The notes under the pieces are model-generated. The model had not been told where the DNA came from. It was given only the letters and a program-made list of their open reading frames with translations, and did no database searches. The position numbers and the translations under genes were made by a program. Source: CALKHT01 sp964511575 (GTDB lineage Bacteria > Planctomycetota > Phycisphaerae > Phycisphaerales > Phycisphaeraceae). Taken from it: 64,000 nucleotides of DNA. The stretch covers positions 1 to 64,000 of the forward strand of contig CAZEFM010000006.1 of NCBI GenBank assembly GCA_964511575.1. The letters run 5' to 3'. This document shows, one piece after another, positions 1 to 8,026 of this stretch (position 1 is the stretch's first letter; every line of letters begins with the position of its first letter).

Positions 1-1
1 G

Positions 2-919
2 GGGGATGGCGGGAACGGCGGGGATGTGATTCTCGAGGCGTGGCCCGGCGTTGACACGCTCTTGGATCTCAGCGGTCGGCATCATTACCACGCCCCGGAT
101 GGGGAGCCCGGAGGCGACAAGCAGAAGCACGGCCGCAACGGGGAGGATCTGGTCGTTCATGTTCCGCCGGGCACGTTGGTGTATGACGCGGACTCGGACG
201 AGCTGCTGGTGGATCTGAAAGAGGTGGGGCAGCGGCTGGTGGTGGCGAAGGGTGGCCGCGGGGGTTTCGGCAACGAGCATTTCAAGAGTTCGACGAACCA
301 GACGCCGCGTGAGGCAACGCCGGGTGAACCGGGCGAGGAGCGGACGCTTCGCCTGGAGCTGAAGCTGATCGCCGATGTGGGGCTGGTGGGCAAGCCGAAC
401 GCGGGCAAGTCGACGCTGTTGTCGCGGGTGAGCAAGGCTCGGCCGAAGATCGCGGATTACCCGTTCACGACGCTGGAACCGAATCTGGGGATTGCGGACC
501 TGCCGGGCGATCGGGGCAATCGGCGACGTCTGGTCATTGCGGATATTCCCGGCTTGATCGAAGGCGCCAGCCAGGGCACGGGGCTGGGCATGCGATTTTT
601 GCGTCACATCGAACGGACGCGCGTGCTGGTGCACCTCCTGGATGCGGACCCGTCGGACGGTTCGACGCCCCTGGAAAATTATGAGGTGGTGCGGCACGAG
701 CTTGGCGAATATTCGCAGGAGCTTTCGGAGAAGCCGGAGCTGGTCGTCGTGAGTAAGATTGACCTGATGGACGAGCAGACGCTGCAGGAGCGGATCGCTC
801 CGTTGGAGGCGGCGATCGGTCGGCCGGTGCTGCGCATCAGTGCCGCGACGAACCATGGATTAAATGAACTGCTGGAGCAATGTTGGCGCGCTGCGAAGCA
901 CGAAGCGAACCAGAGATGA
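2..919 (+). CDS. obg: Obg family GTPase, N-terminus cut by window edge
   Basis: Ribosome-associated P-loop GTPase involved in late 50S assembly and stress signalling (family knowledge). The reading frame is open from base 2, and the first codons read GDGGNGGDV, the glycine-rich Obg fold, so the true start lies upstream and roughly 40 residues are missing. The glycine-rich segments continue (HGRNGEDL, KGGRGGFGN), followed by the G domain: GKPNAGKST (G1), the FTTLEPN switch, DIPGLIEGA (G3), SKIDL (G4) and SAATNHG (G5). It ends soon after the G domain, so the optional C-terminal OCT domain is absent. It is the first gene of a same-strand cluster with coaX and an MnmE-like gene. Identification is secure; only the start is unknown. 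Confidence 0.96.
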   Translation, partial: GDGGNGGDVILEAWPGVDTLLDLSGRHHYHAPDGEPGGDKQKHGRNGEDLVVHVPPGTLVYDADSDELLVDLKEVGQRLVVAKGGRGGFGNEHFKSSTNQTPREATPGEPGEERTLRLELKLIADVGLVGKPNAGKSTLLSRVSKARPKIADYPFTTLEPNLGIADLPGDRGNRRRLVIADIPGLIEGASQGTGLGMRFLRHIERTRVLVHLLDADPSDGSTPLENYEVVRHELGEYSQELSEKPELVVVSKIDLMDEQTLQERIAPLEAAIGRPVLRISAATNHGLNELLEQCWRAAKHEANQR

Positions 920-925
920 GACGCG

Positions 926-1040
926 TTCACCACGGGTGTCACGGATTGCGGATGAGAGAATCGCGAATGGACACGAATAGCCGCTGATGGTGCATCATGT
1001 GCAACTCGGCGGATATTCAGTCGGTGATATTCGTGGTTGG
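926..1040. repeat. Degenerate 'CACGGAT' intergenic repeat between obg and coaX
   Basis: The spacer after obg contains TTCACCACGGGTGTCACGG and related text at 926-990, and the opposite-orientation arm ATATTCGTGGTTGG near 1027-1040. The same words occur in the large spacer at 58103-58285 (TTCACCACGAATAACACGG). It is therefore a second, decayed copy of one dispersed repeat family. It contains no gene. The coaX ribosome-binding site lies just beyond it. Confidence 0.6.
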
Positions 1041-1055
1041 AAGATGAAGGTGGAT

Positions 1056-1832
1056 ATGGCAGCGAATTTACTGGCAATTCAGGTTGGCAACACGCGGACG
1101 CAACTGGGCACGTTTGTGGAGGGGAAGCTCGAGGCGCGGACAACGGTGGTGAACACCGAGGTGTCGGAGCCGGGCTTCGCCGATGTGTTGCGTGAAGCGA
1201 TGAAGCCGTTGGAAGGCGTGGAGGAAGTGGGGGTGCTGCTGGCGACGGTGAACGAGCCGGTATCGAGCAAAGTGGCGTCGCTGGTGGAGCAGACGCTGCA
1301 GGTGAAGCCGATCTTCGTGGAGCGGGACATCAACGTGCCGATCGGTCGGCAGCTTGATCCGGAAACGATCGTGGGGGACGACCGGCTGCTGAACGCGGCG
1401 GGGGCGTACAACACGGTGAAGCAGGCGTGTGTGGTGGTGGATGCGGGCACGGCGGTGACGGTGGACTTCGTCGACGGTGCGGGCACGTTCCATGGCGGCG
1501 CGATCGCGCCCGGGGCGCGGATGATGCTGACGGCGATGAAGCAGGGCACGGCGCAACTTCCCGAGGTGGAGATGCGCAAGCCGATCGAGCCGATCGGTCA
1601 CAACACGGCCGAGGCGATGCGGTCGGCGGTGTTCCACGGGATTCGCGGCATGGTGCGTGAGTTGGTGGAACGGTACGCCGAGGTGAACGGCATGTACCCG
1701 ATGGTGATCGTGACCGGCGGGGATGCGACGCTGCTGTTTGAAGGGTATGAACTGGTGGAGCGCATCGTGCCTGATTTGGCGCTGATGGGGATGGCGGCAA
1801 CGTTCGAGGCACATCTGCAGAACCGCGAGTGA
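1056..1832 (+). CDS. coaX: Type III pantothenate kinase (CoaX), with an altered first motif
   Basis: Would phosphorylate pantothenate in the first step of coenzyme A synthesis. The 258-residue length fits the CoaX family. The ATG at 1056 is chosen because AAGGTGG sits just upstream and because the protein then starts right at the phosphate-binding strand. Family motifs present are GDDR (residues 107-110), the DAGTA motif (129-133), GGAIAPG and the late TGGDA. The odd feature is the first motif, normally DxGNT: here it reads IQVGNT, with Gln9 where the metal-binding Asp is expected. The enzyme may be altered or inactive. It overlaps the next gene's start by at least one base, which suggests translational coupling. 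Confidence 0.88.
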   Translation: MAANLLAIQVGNTRTQLGTFVEGKLEARTTVVNTEVSEPGFADVLREAMKPLEGVEEVGVLLATVNEPVSSKVASLVEQTLQVKPIFVERDINVPIGRQLDPETIVGDDRLLNAAGAYNTVKQACVVVDAGTAVTVDFVDGAGTFHGGAIAPGARMMLTAMKQGTAQLPEVEMRKPIEPIGHNTAEAMRSAVFHGIRGMVRELVERYAEVNGMYPMVIVTGGDATLLFEGYELVERIVPDLALMGMAATFEAHLQNRE

Positions 1833-2308
1833 TGAGCGCATGGCAGGCTGAAGCGAAACGGACGCTGCGGCTCCTTCGGGTGTTGTGGGTGGCGTCGCTG
1901 TCGGCGCAGTTGCTTTATCTTTTCGTGATTCTCTACATCCTGCGGGCGACGGATTGGCAGCCGAGCGAATCGGTGGGCGATGTACTGTATGCATGGAGCA
2001 TGGTGGGGATGCTGGTGGCGCCGCCGTTGGCGTTTTACATGCGCGGGCAGTTGTATAAGCGGCACTGGGTGGGGGATGCGATCACGCCGCAGGGGTATCT
2101 GCTGGGCATGATGGCGTTCGGTGCGGTGGTGGAAACGGTGTCGCTGATTGCGTTGACGGCGGTGTTGTTTCGGGCGCAGTGGTGGCCGACGATTGTGCCG
2201 GCGGTGTTCTGCATGACGCTGGAGGCGTTTCATTTTCCGACGGGTGGGCCGATGCGCGGCGATGGGTTTGCGGGTGTCCGGCGGATGGGGCGGGGGGATG
2301 CGGAATGA
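1832..2308 (+). CDS. Small integral membrane protein of unknown function
   Basis: A protein of 158 residues with about four hydrophobic segments (near residues 18-38, 50-66, 87-108 and 113-131). I recognise no motif. The stop of coaX (TGA, 1830-1832) overlaps the ATG at 1832, and a GTG at 1829 is an alternative start. Its own stop overlaps the start of the MnmE-like gene by 4 bases. It is locked into a translationally coupled unit with coaX and that GTPase, but the sequence gives no clue to its role. Confidence 0.75.
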   Translation: MSAWQAEAKRTLRLLRVLWVASLSAQLLYLFVILYILRATDWQPSESVGDVLYAWSMVGMLVAPPLAFYMRGQLYKRHWVGDAITPQGYLLGMMAFGAVVETVSLIALTAVLFRAQWWPTIVPAVFCMTLEAFHFPTGGPMRGDGFAGVRRMGRGDAE

Positions 2309-3435
2309 ACGAGACGCTGCATCGTGACGATACGGTGACGGCGGTGCATTCACCGCGTGTGGTGGTGACCACGGCCGCAAACGCGGGTGCGGTGGCGATG
2401 GTGCAGTTGCATGGCGACGGCGCGGCGGCGGTGTTGTGCGCGTTGACGGGGGTGACGGACTGGCCGGTGGGGCGGTTGCGGCTGGCGTCGTTCGATGGGA
2501 TCGACAGCGGGTTGGCGGTGGTGTTTGAAGGCGGTGCGACGGGGCCATGGGTGCAGTTGTCGCCGCATGGCGGGGTGCGGGTGGTGCAGCGGCTGGTGGA
2601 TCGGCTGGTCGAACTGGGCGCGGTGCACGAGGGGCAGCCTGATGCGCGGGCGCTGTACCGAGAAGCGGAAAGCGCGCTTGAAGCGGACATGCTGGCGACG
2701 ATCGCGCGGGCGGCGAGTCCGGCAGCGGTGGATTTGCTCGCGGCTCAGCCGGCATTGTGGCGCGAGGTGGCTGAGTCGGATGCGCTGTGCGATGAGGCGA
2801 CGCGGCGGGCGATCGTTGAGCGAAGCGCGCAGCTTGATCGGTTGGTGTCGCCTGCAACGGTGGTGCTGTTGGGGCGGCCAAACGTCGGCAAAAGCACGTT
2901 GACGAATCGGATGATGGGGCGTGCGGCGAGTCTTGTGGCGGACCTTCCGGGCACAACGCGCGACTGGGTGGCGGGACTGGTGGAACTGACGCCGAAGCAG
3001 GGCGGGACGTCAACGGCGGTGGCGGTGCGATGGTTCGACACGCCGGGCGTGCGTGCGAGCGACGATGCGATTGAACAGGAAGCGATTACGCTGGCGCAAC
3101 AGGTGGTGCGATCGGCGGACCTGGTGCTGGCGATGCGCGATGGCGAGCATGACTGGCCGGTGCTTGATGCGATTGGTCGCCAGCCGGATGTGTGGCTGAT
3201 GAACAAGGTGGATGATGCGTCCGCGGCGGGTGTCGATGCCGGTGCGTCGCGGGAGAAGCCGTTGGCGATCAGTGCGATGACGGGCGCGGGCATCGATGCA
3301 CTACAGCAGCGAATCATCGCGTCGCTTGGACTGGCATCGATCGAGAAGCCCGAGCGGTGGGCGTTTTCACCGACGCTGCGAGAGGTGTGCCGAAGCGGTG
3401 ACGTGGCAACGTTGAAGCGATATGTCGGCGCGTGA
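2305..3435 (+). CDS. MnmE-like GTPase, shortened and lacking the usual C-terminus
   Basis: Resembles the tRNA-modification GTPase MnmE, which with MnmG modifies wobble U34 of some tRNAs. The start ATG overlaps the previous stop (ATGA). The N-terminal part (about 1-180) weakly matches the MnmE folate-binding and helical regions, including a PHGG stretch near residue 88. The G domain is canonical: GRPNVGKST (190-198), TTRD (217-220), DTPG (245-248), NKVD (300-303) and SAM (323-325). At 376 residues it is about 70 shorter than typical MnmE. The RAFLNGK-type segment and the C-terminal Cys-containing FC(I/L)GK motif are both missing, as is most of the helical domain after the G domain. Genuine MnmE chemistry is therefore doubtful. 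It may be a lineage-specific derivative. Confidence 0.8.
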   Translation: MNETLHRDDTVTAVHSPRVVVTTAANAGAVAMVQLHGDGAAAVLCALTGVTDWPVGRLRLASFDGIDSGLAVVFEGGATGPWVQLSPHGGVRVVQRLVDRLVELGAVHEGQPDARALYREAESALEADMLATIARAASPAAVDLLAAQPALWREVAESDALCDEATRRAIVERSAQLDRLVSPATVVLLGRPNVGKSTLTNRMMGRAASLVADLPGTTRDWVAGLVELTPKQGGTSTAVAVRWFDTPGVRASDDAIEQEAITLAQQVVRSADLVLAMRDGEHDWPVLDAIGRQPDVWLMNKVDDASAAGVDAGASREKPLAISAMTGAGIDALQQRIIASLGLASIEKPERWAFSPTLREVCRSGDVATLKRYVGA

Positions 3436-3516
3436 GCATGGCCACTTGCGATTGGTGCGCGATCGCGCCTCGTGGTGAGGACGCAAGCTCGGCAATTGTC
3501 AATTCATCCATCCCTC

Positions 3517-4959
3517 TCACTTGCCGCGCAACAGATGCCCCACCGTCTTCCAGATGATCATCATGTCCATGCGCCATGAGGCGTTTTCGACGTACTCGAT
3601 GTCGTACTTGATCCATTCCTGAAAGTCGAAGCCGGCGCGGCGGGTTCGGCTGACCTGCCACAGGCCCGTGATGCCGGGACGCACGCTCAACCGTGCCTCG
3701 CGCCACGCGGGACAGTACTGATTCTCCTTGCGCGGGCTGGGGCGGGGGCCGACGACGGACATGTGGCCAAGCAGCACGTTGATGAACTGCGGCAGCTCGT
3801 CGATCTGCATTTTGCGCAGGAATCTGCCAACACGTGTCAGCCGCGGATCGTTCCGAATGTAAAACTGCGGTCCATCCGCCTGATTCATGTCGACCAGGCG
3901 TGATTTCACACGTTCGGAGTCCTTGCGCATCGATCGAAACTTAAGGCATGGAAACTCGCGGCCGCCCTGCGTTTCACGCCGATGCATGAAGAAGAACGGT
4001 CTGCCATCTTCAAGGTAAATCGCGAGCATCACCAATGGGTAAAGCGGCAGTGTCAACAGCAGCACAATGCTCGCGAAAACAATGTCAAAAGCACGCTTGG
4101 CGGCACGATCGAGCTGCGATAACCTTCGCCATCGAATCGCCCGAAAGATGGAATCGTTGTGCGTTTCGATGTGGCGGAGCTTGAGATCGTCGACCGGTGG
4201 CCTTGCTTCGGGTTCGTCCCACAGAACGGCCGGACCGAGCACGCTGGCGTGTTCCTCCGTGGCACGCCCGGCACCGATCCATGCAGGGCCAACAAATCGC
4301 GTGGCGGGGTGCACCTGCGCAGCTTCATCGATCCAGACGCTGTCGTGAAGGTTGCGGATTCGGCTGATGCTGGCGTCGGGGCGACGCCACACACGCATGA
4401 GATCGCGAACAAAGTCCATCACATCGTGGTCATCGTGACGGTTGTATGCGGTGCCGGTGAGCGACACAGCGTATCGATAAGGTTGCGGCACGGTCTGGCG
4501 AAGTCGCTTCCATCCCTGGCGGGCATTAGGCGCGTGCTGCCAGATGGAGGCGACTTCCCGGTCGGCGGTGAGCGCAAAGCGAACAACGCGCGTGTCCGAT
4601 TCGCGATAGAGCCGTTCAAAACGCACGAACTGGTCGTGATCATCGGTGATGGCGATCTCGCGATAACCGTGATCCCGTCCATCGTGCAGGCGAATCCAAA
4701 GCAGGTCGGGCTTGATCCAACTGAGCGTTTCAACGAGTCGCCCCAGTCGGAAGATCGCCAGCGACTGCGTATCGCTGAGCAGGTACAACTCGGCGTTGGC
4801 GATTTCGGGCAGCGCTTCGCCGGGACGGACAATCTGAATGCCCCGAGCCGCCCAGAACCGATCGTGCAACTGCACGGGGGTGAGCCCCCACACGGTGGGA
4901 TGGTGGCGGGCCGATGATTCAACGATGCGCGCACGTTGGGGGGAACCGGTGGCGATCAT
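3517..4959 (-). CDS. Polyprenyl-phosphate sugar-1-phosphate transferase (initiating sugar transferase)
   Basis: Probably starts polysaccharide synthesis by moving a sugar-1-phosphate onto undecaprenyl phosphate at the inner membrane. The C-terminal bacterial sugar-transferase domain spans residues 285-480. It has KRAFDI, one hydrophobic segment (about 291-315), FRSM, the DELPQF catalytic region (388-393), VGPRP and RPGITG. The first 280 residues do not match the usual multi-span N-terminus of WbaP-type enzymes. They look soluble, with a short hexapeptide-like stretch (about 217-235) that I cannot assign. The start ATG overlaps the stop of the Wzc-like gene by 4 bases, so the two are coupled. 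It is the last gene of the polysaccharide locus. Confidence 0.88.
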   Translation of the reverse strand: MIATGSPQRARIVESSARHHPTVWGLTPVQLHDRFWAARGIQIVRPGEALPEIANAELYLLSDTQSLAIFRLGRLVETLSWIKPDLLWIRLHDGRDHGYREIAITDDHDQFVRFERLYRESDTRVVRFALTADREVASIWQHAPNARQGWKRLRQTVPQPYRYAVSLTGTAYNRHDDHDVMDFVRDLMRVWRRPDASISRIRNLHDSVWIDEAAQVHPATRFVGPAWIGAGRATEEHASVLGPAVLWDEPEARPPVDDLKLRHIETHNDSIFRAIRWRRLSQLDRAAKRAFDIVFASIVLLLTLPLYPLVMLAIYLEDGRPFFFMHRRETQGGREFPCLKFRSMRKDSERVKSRLVDMNQADGPQFYIRNDPRLTRVGRFLRKMQIDELPQFINVLLGHMSVVGPRPSPRKENQYCPAWREARLSVRPGITGLWQVSRTRRAGFDFQEWIKYDIEYVENASWRMDMMIIWKTVGHLLRGK

Positions 4960-7406
4960 AGCCTTGTCTGACCGTTTTCATGGATGCCTCGGGCATCGCT
5001 TCGTCCGTTCTGTCCACGTCCGTTGACGGGTTCGGTGGAAGCCGACAGCGACACCGCCTGTGCAATCGGACCATACGTTGCGGTACGGTGGTCGCGTGGC
5101 AGTGGTGCCGCGGAGCGGATGCGGCTGGAACGCGAAACGCTGCGTTCGCCGGAGATCGACCGCGGCCGATAGCTGTAACTGTCGACCTCGCGTCCATCAG
5201 CACGGTTGAAGACGACACCGGTGACATGCGCGCCGATGGATTCCAGATGCTGCTTCGCCTTGGCGGCAAGTGGTCGCTGCTCGCCGCGCGACACGGTGAG
5301 GATCACGCCGTCCGCTTCACTGGCGACGACAGACGCTTCGAGGCTTGCCGGCACCGGCCCGGTGTCGACAAGGACGATGTCGAACGCCTGCAATGCTTCG
5401 TGGAACAGCCGGCGAATAGAACCCGGTGACAGGCGCGCGGCATCGTACGGTTGCGCCTGTCCGATGGGCAGAATCCACAGGTTGCGGAAGCCCGTATCCG
5501 CAACGCACTGACTCAGCGGTTCGCCATCGATCGCATCGAGCAGGCCGACACGTGTGTCGCTCTGGGCGTCGAGTGCTTCGGTGATGTCGTGCTCGGAAAG
5601 CAGATCCATGTCGACGAGCGTGGCACCGATCTTTCGCCGTGTTTCCCGGGCGCGTTGCATCGCCTGCTCCAGTTCGGCATCGGTGACCTTGCCGGTGCGT
5701 TTGAGGATCTGTCCGATGCGGCGACGCACGATGGCGTTGACCCTGGCCGACAATTGCCCTCCGAAGAGGTCGGCGTCGATGACGAGCGTTCGCGCGCCGC
5801 ACTCGGCGAAGGACAGGCCGAGCGCCAGCGCGAGACTGGTTTTGCCGGTGCCCGCCGCGGGACTGGTGATGGAAAAGACACGGCCGGGTTCCTGATCGTC
5901 ATCGCTTACCTGCAACAGCGCGCGGATGTGGTGCACGCAATGGGACGCCATCGCTGCCTGTTCCGGATCGGCGAGGTCGTCAGGTAACGCGGGCAGAACG
6001 CCCAGGAGGCCGGCGTTGCCCGTGGTCCAGCGCACATCGTCGCTGTCGCGCAGACGGCGATCCATCGCACCGATGAGCAGCATCGCGCCAAGCCCGACCG
6101 CGCCACCCAGTGCGCCACCCATCACCGCCATCTGTTTACGCTGGCTCGCGTTGTGCGGGAGCGTCGGGATGGTGCCGCGCCCCAGCACGCGTACGCGGTT
6201 CTCGTCGACGGTGCTCGAGGTCATCTCGCTGTCGATCCGCGCGATGATGCTGACCAACTGGTTGTCAGCAAGTTGGCGGCGGCGATCCAACTGCTGTACG
6301 TTCAACCGCAGACGAGCCAGATCGTTGATGCGTGCATCCAGCGCGTTGTAACGTTGCGTCAACTCGTTGATACGTGCATCGAGTTCCTCGGTGCTGAGCG
6401 ACTGCACCGCGTTGGGCAGGCGTGCCAGATCGAAGTTCCAGGCGTATTCGTCCACCTTGCGGCGGGCGACGGTGAAGGCGGTGCGCAGCTGCTTGGCCTG
6501 CCAGTGGTTGGGGCCGGCCCGTTCCTCGATGTAGTTCAGCTCAGTCTCCGCGCGACGCAGGTTCTCCAGCAGCGCCAGCATCGTGCGGTCGCCGCTCTCG
6601 GCAATGAGCGTGACCACGGCATCGACGGAGTCAGGGTTGCTCACTTCATGCGTTTCAAGCTGTGTACGCTCGACAATCTCCCGCTGGGCTCGCGCCGCTT
6701 CCAGTTCCTTTTCGATCACTTGCAGTTGTTCCAGTGCCGCGATGCGATCGTGATCGATGCGTTCGAGGCCCGCGGGGGCGATGCGAAAGATCTGCTGTGT
6801 GAGGTTGTCGATGTCCTGCATCGCTTCGGTGCGCATGCGTTCCAGAACGCGCAGCAACTGCATCTTCTGTTCGCTGTCCTGTCGGGCGTGCCATTGTTCG
6901 TAAGCGGTGAGCAGTGCATCGAGCCCTGCCTGCGCGGTTTGCGGGTTCACATCGGTGAACATGACGCGGAAGATTTCCTGGTTACGGTTTCGCCGCGTGG
7001 TGTACTCGGTGGTGATGGCGGCGGCGAAATCGACGGGGTTCATGTCGCGCCCCGTGTCACGCCATGTCTGCGACTGCATCGCCTGGGTGATGATGTCGCC
7101 CCCGGTGAGCATTTCAATCTGCGCGAGAATGTACGATTCCAGGTTGCGGATGCGCTGTTCCTCCGTGCCCGGCAGCACGGATGAGGAGAACTGTTCCACC
7201 TGCACGGAACCTTCGCTTTGATACAGCGGCGTCACCAGTTCGTAAGCGCCCATGCCGCCGGCGAGGATACCCAGCAGCACGAGGATAATGGCGTAGTGGT
7301 ACCGGCCCGCCAGCATCATATGGAGCTTACGCAATCGGTCGCCGGAGTCGTCCGGTTGCGCCGGGAGCACGAGTCCCATGGGGGTGGATTGGTTCTTCTG
7401 ATTCAT
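4956..7406 (-). CDS. Wzc-like chain-length determinant / tyrosine autokinase with inserted MshEN-like module
   Basis: Would control polysaccharide chain length and export at the inner membrane. A Wzz-type region is bounded by transmembrane segments near residues 38-58 and 427-447, with a long coiled-coil-rich periplasmic part between. The cytoplasmic kinase has Walker A SPAAGTGKTS (515-524), Walker A' VIDADLF (542-548) and Walker B VLVDTGP (678-684). The tail is tyrosine-poor (Y744, Y746, Y778). Unusually, residues 563-615, between Walker A' and Walker B, hold two 24-residue motifs (RIGxxL...LxxxM and KIGxxL...IxxxLxxQ) separated by five residues. That is the layout of the MshEN cyclic-di-GMP-binding domain. 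The ATG has GGGAG about nine bases upstream. Confidence 0.9.
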   Translation of the reverse strand: MNQKNQSTPMGLVLPAQPDDSGDRLRKLHMMLAGRYHYAIILVLLGILAGGMGAYELVTPLYQSEGSVQVEQFSSSVLPGTEEQRIRNLESYILAQIEMLTGGDIITQAMQSQTWRDTGRDMNPVDFAAAITTEYTTRRNRNQEIFRVMFTDVNPQTAQAGLDALLTAYEQWHARQDSEQKMQLLRVLERMRTEAMQDIDNLTQQIFRIAPAGLERIDHDRIAALEQLQVIEKELEAARAQREIVERTQLETHEVSNPDSVDAVVTLIAESGDRTMLALLENLRRAETELNYIEERAGPNHWQAKQLRTAFTVARRKVDEYAWNFDLARLPNAVQSLSTEELDARINELTQRYNALDARINDLARLRLNVQQLDRRRQLADNQLVSIIARIDSEMTSSTVDENRVRVLGRGTIPTLPHNASQRKQMAVMGGALGGAVGLGAMLLIGAMDRRLRDSDDVRWTTGNAGLLGVLPALPDDLADPEQAAMASHCVHHIRALLQVSDDDQEPGRVFSITSPAAGTGKTSLALALGLSFAECGARTLVIDADLFGGQLSARVNAIVRRRIGQILKRTGKVTDAELEQAMQRARETRRKIGATLVDMDLLSEHDITEALDAQSDTRVGLLDAIDGEPLSQCVADTGFRNLWILPIGQAQPYDAARLSPGSIRRLFHEALQAFDIVLVDTGPVPASLEASVVASEADGVILTVSRGEQRPLAAKAKQHLESIGAHVTGVVFNRADGREVDSYSYRPRSISGERSVSRSSRIRSAAPLPRDHRTATYGPIAQAVSLSASTEPVNGRGQNGRSDARGIHENGQTRL

Positions 7407-7788
7407 CGCTCATTCTCCCGATCAATGCGGCGGCGCAAGGCGTGACGCCGGTCAAGGGTGGCAACTCTGTGATGGCTGGTGCGTTGCGCTCGCCCGTGGG
7501 CTGCGTACGGGAATCTCCGATCGAAAGTGGCTGGGCCTTTTTCCCGATCCGTTGGCAATCTTAAAAGGTCGGTGTTTGCTGGACTACATTTCTCAGATAC
7601 GTAGCGCAACTTCCCCTTGAACCCATGAGCCGCGTATCGGTGGAACACTGATGCACGACTCTTGGTGGTTGTGAGTGGATGGGCGAATGGCATGCCAAAC
7701 CGGACGGGTTTACCGCTGGTTGTGTCACGATCGAGGGAGGATGTGCTGTGTCGTCACTCCCACGCGAATGTAAAGACGGTAATGCGCA
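7407..7788. other. Spacer upstream of the Wzc-like gene, no intact gene
   Basis: About 380 bases separate the Wzc-like gene from the recognisable exosortase remnant. It should contain the Wzc ribosome-binding site (GGGAG near 7415-7420) and possibly a promoter for the two downstream genes. I could not pick out a convincing -35/-10 pair or a riboswitch consensus. The reading frame of the exosortase remnant runs on to 7561 but has no recognisable homology there. Confidence 0.5.
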
Positions 7789-8010
7789 CCATGGCACGTT
7801 CAGTGCGCGCAGCGCGGTCGCCAGGGCGACGAATGCCAGGGTGACGATGATCCAACCGGCCAGATCGTGCAGCACGATGCCCCGATGCGACGACGTGTAG
7901 CCATACAACTACACGGCGAGCAGCATGCGCATGGCGTTGAGCCCGATTGCCAGAAGCGGGCTGGCGATGAGAAGGAGCAAACGCACGTGGTGGCGGACGG
8001 GTGCCCCGAA
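7789..8010 (-). pseudogene. Exosortase C-terminal remnant, interrupted by an in-frame TAG
   Basis: In one frame the - strand reads a membrane segment PLLAIGLNAMR, then an in-frame TAG (7909-7911), then GIVLHDLAGWIIV. Exosortases are membrane transpeptidases that process PEP-CTERM proteins and often sit in exopolysaccharide loci. Their conserved C-terminus has a P...NxxR segment followed by an HDxxGW segment, and both the Arg (codon near 7927) and the His (codon near 7867) are here. The catalytic Cys region and everything before it are missing, because the fragment abuts the stop of the upstream gene at 8027. So it is both truncated and stop-interrupted. Readthrough, recoding or a base error could explain the stop, but not the missing N-terminal two thirds. 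Confidence 0.65.
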
Positions 8011-8026
8011 TGCGACGGCGTAGGAG

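Noticed and set aside
1598..3013. A 471-codon open frame on the - strand opposite coaX and the MnmE-like gene
   Set aside because: Proline/histidine/arginine-rich shadow translation without any domain, antisense to recognised genes.
7789..8010. Reading the TAG inside the exosortase remnant as a recoded amino acid (pyrrolysine or suppressed stop)
   Set aside because: The missing N-terminal catalytic part already makes the gene non-functional, and other genes here stop at TAG or TGA normally, so recoding is not needed.
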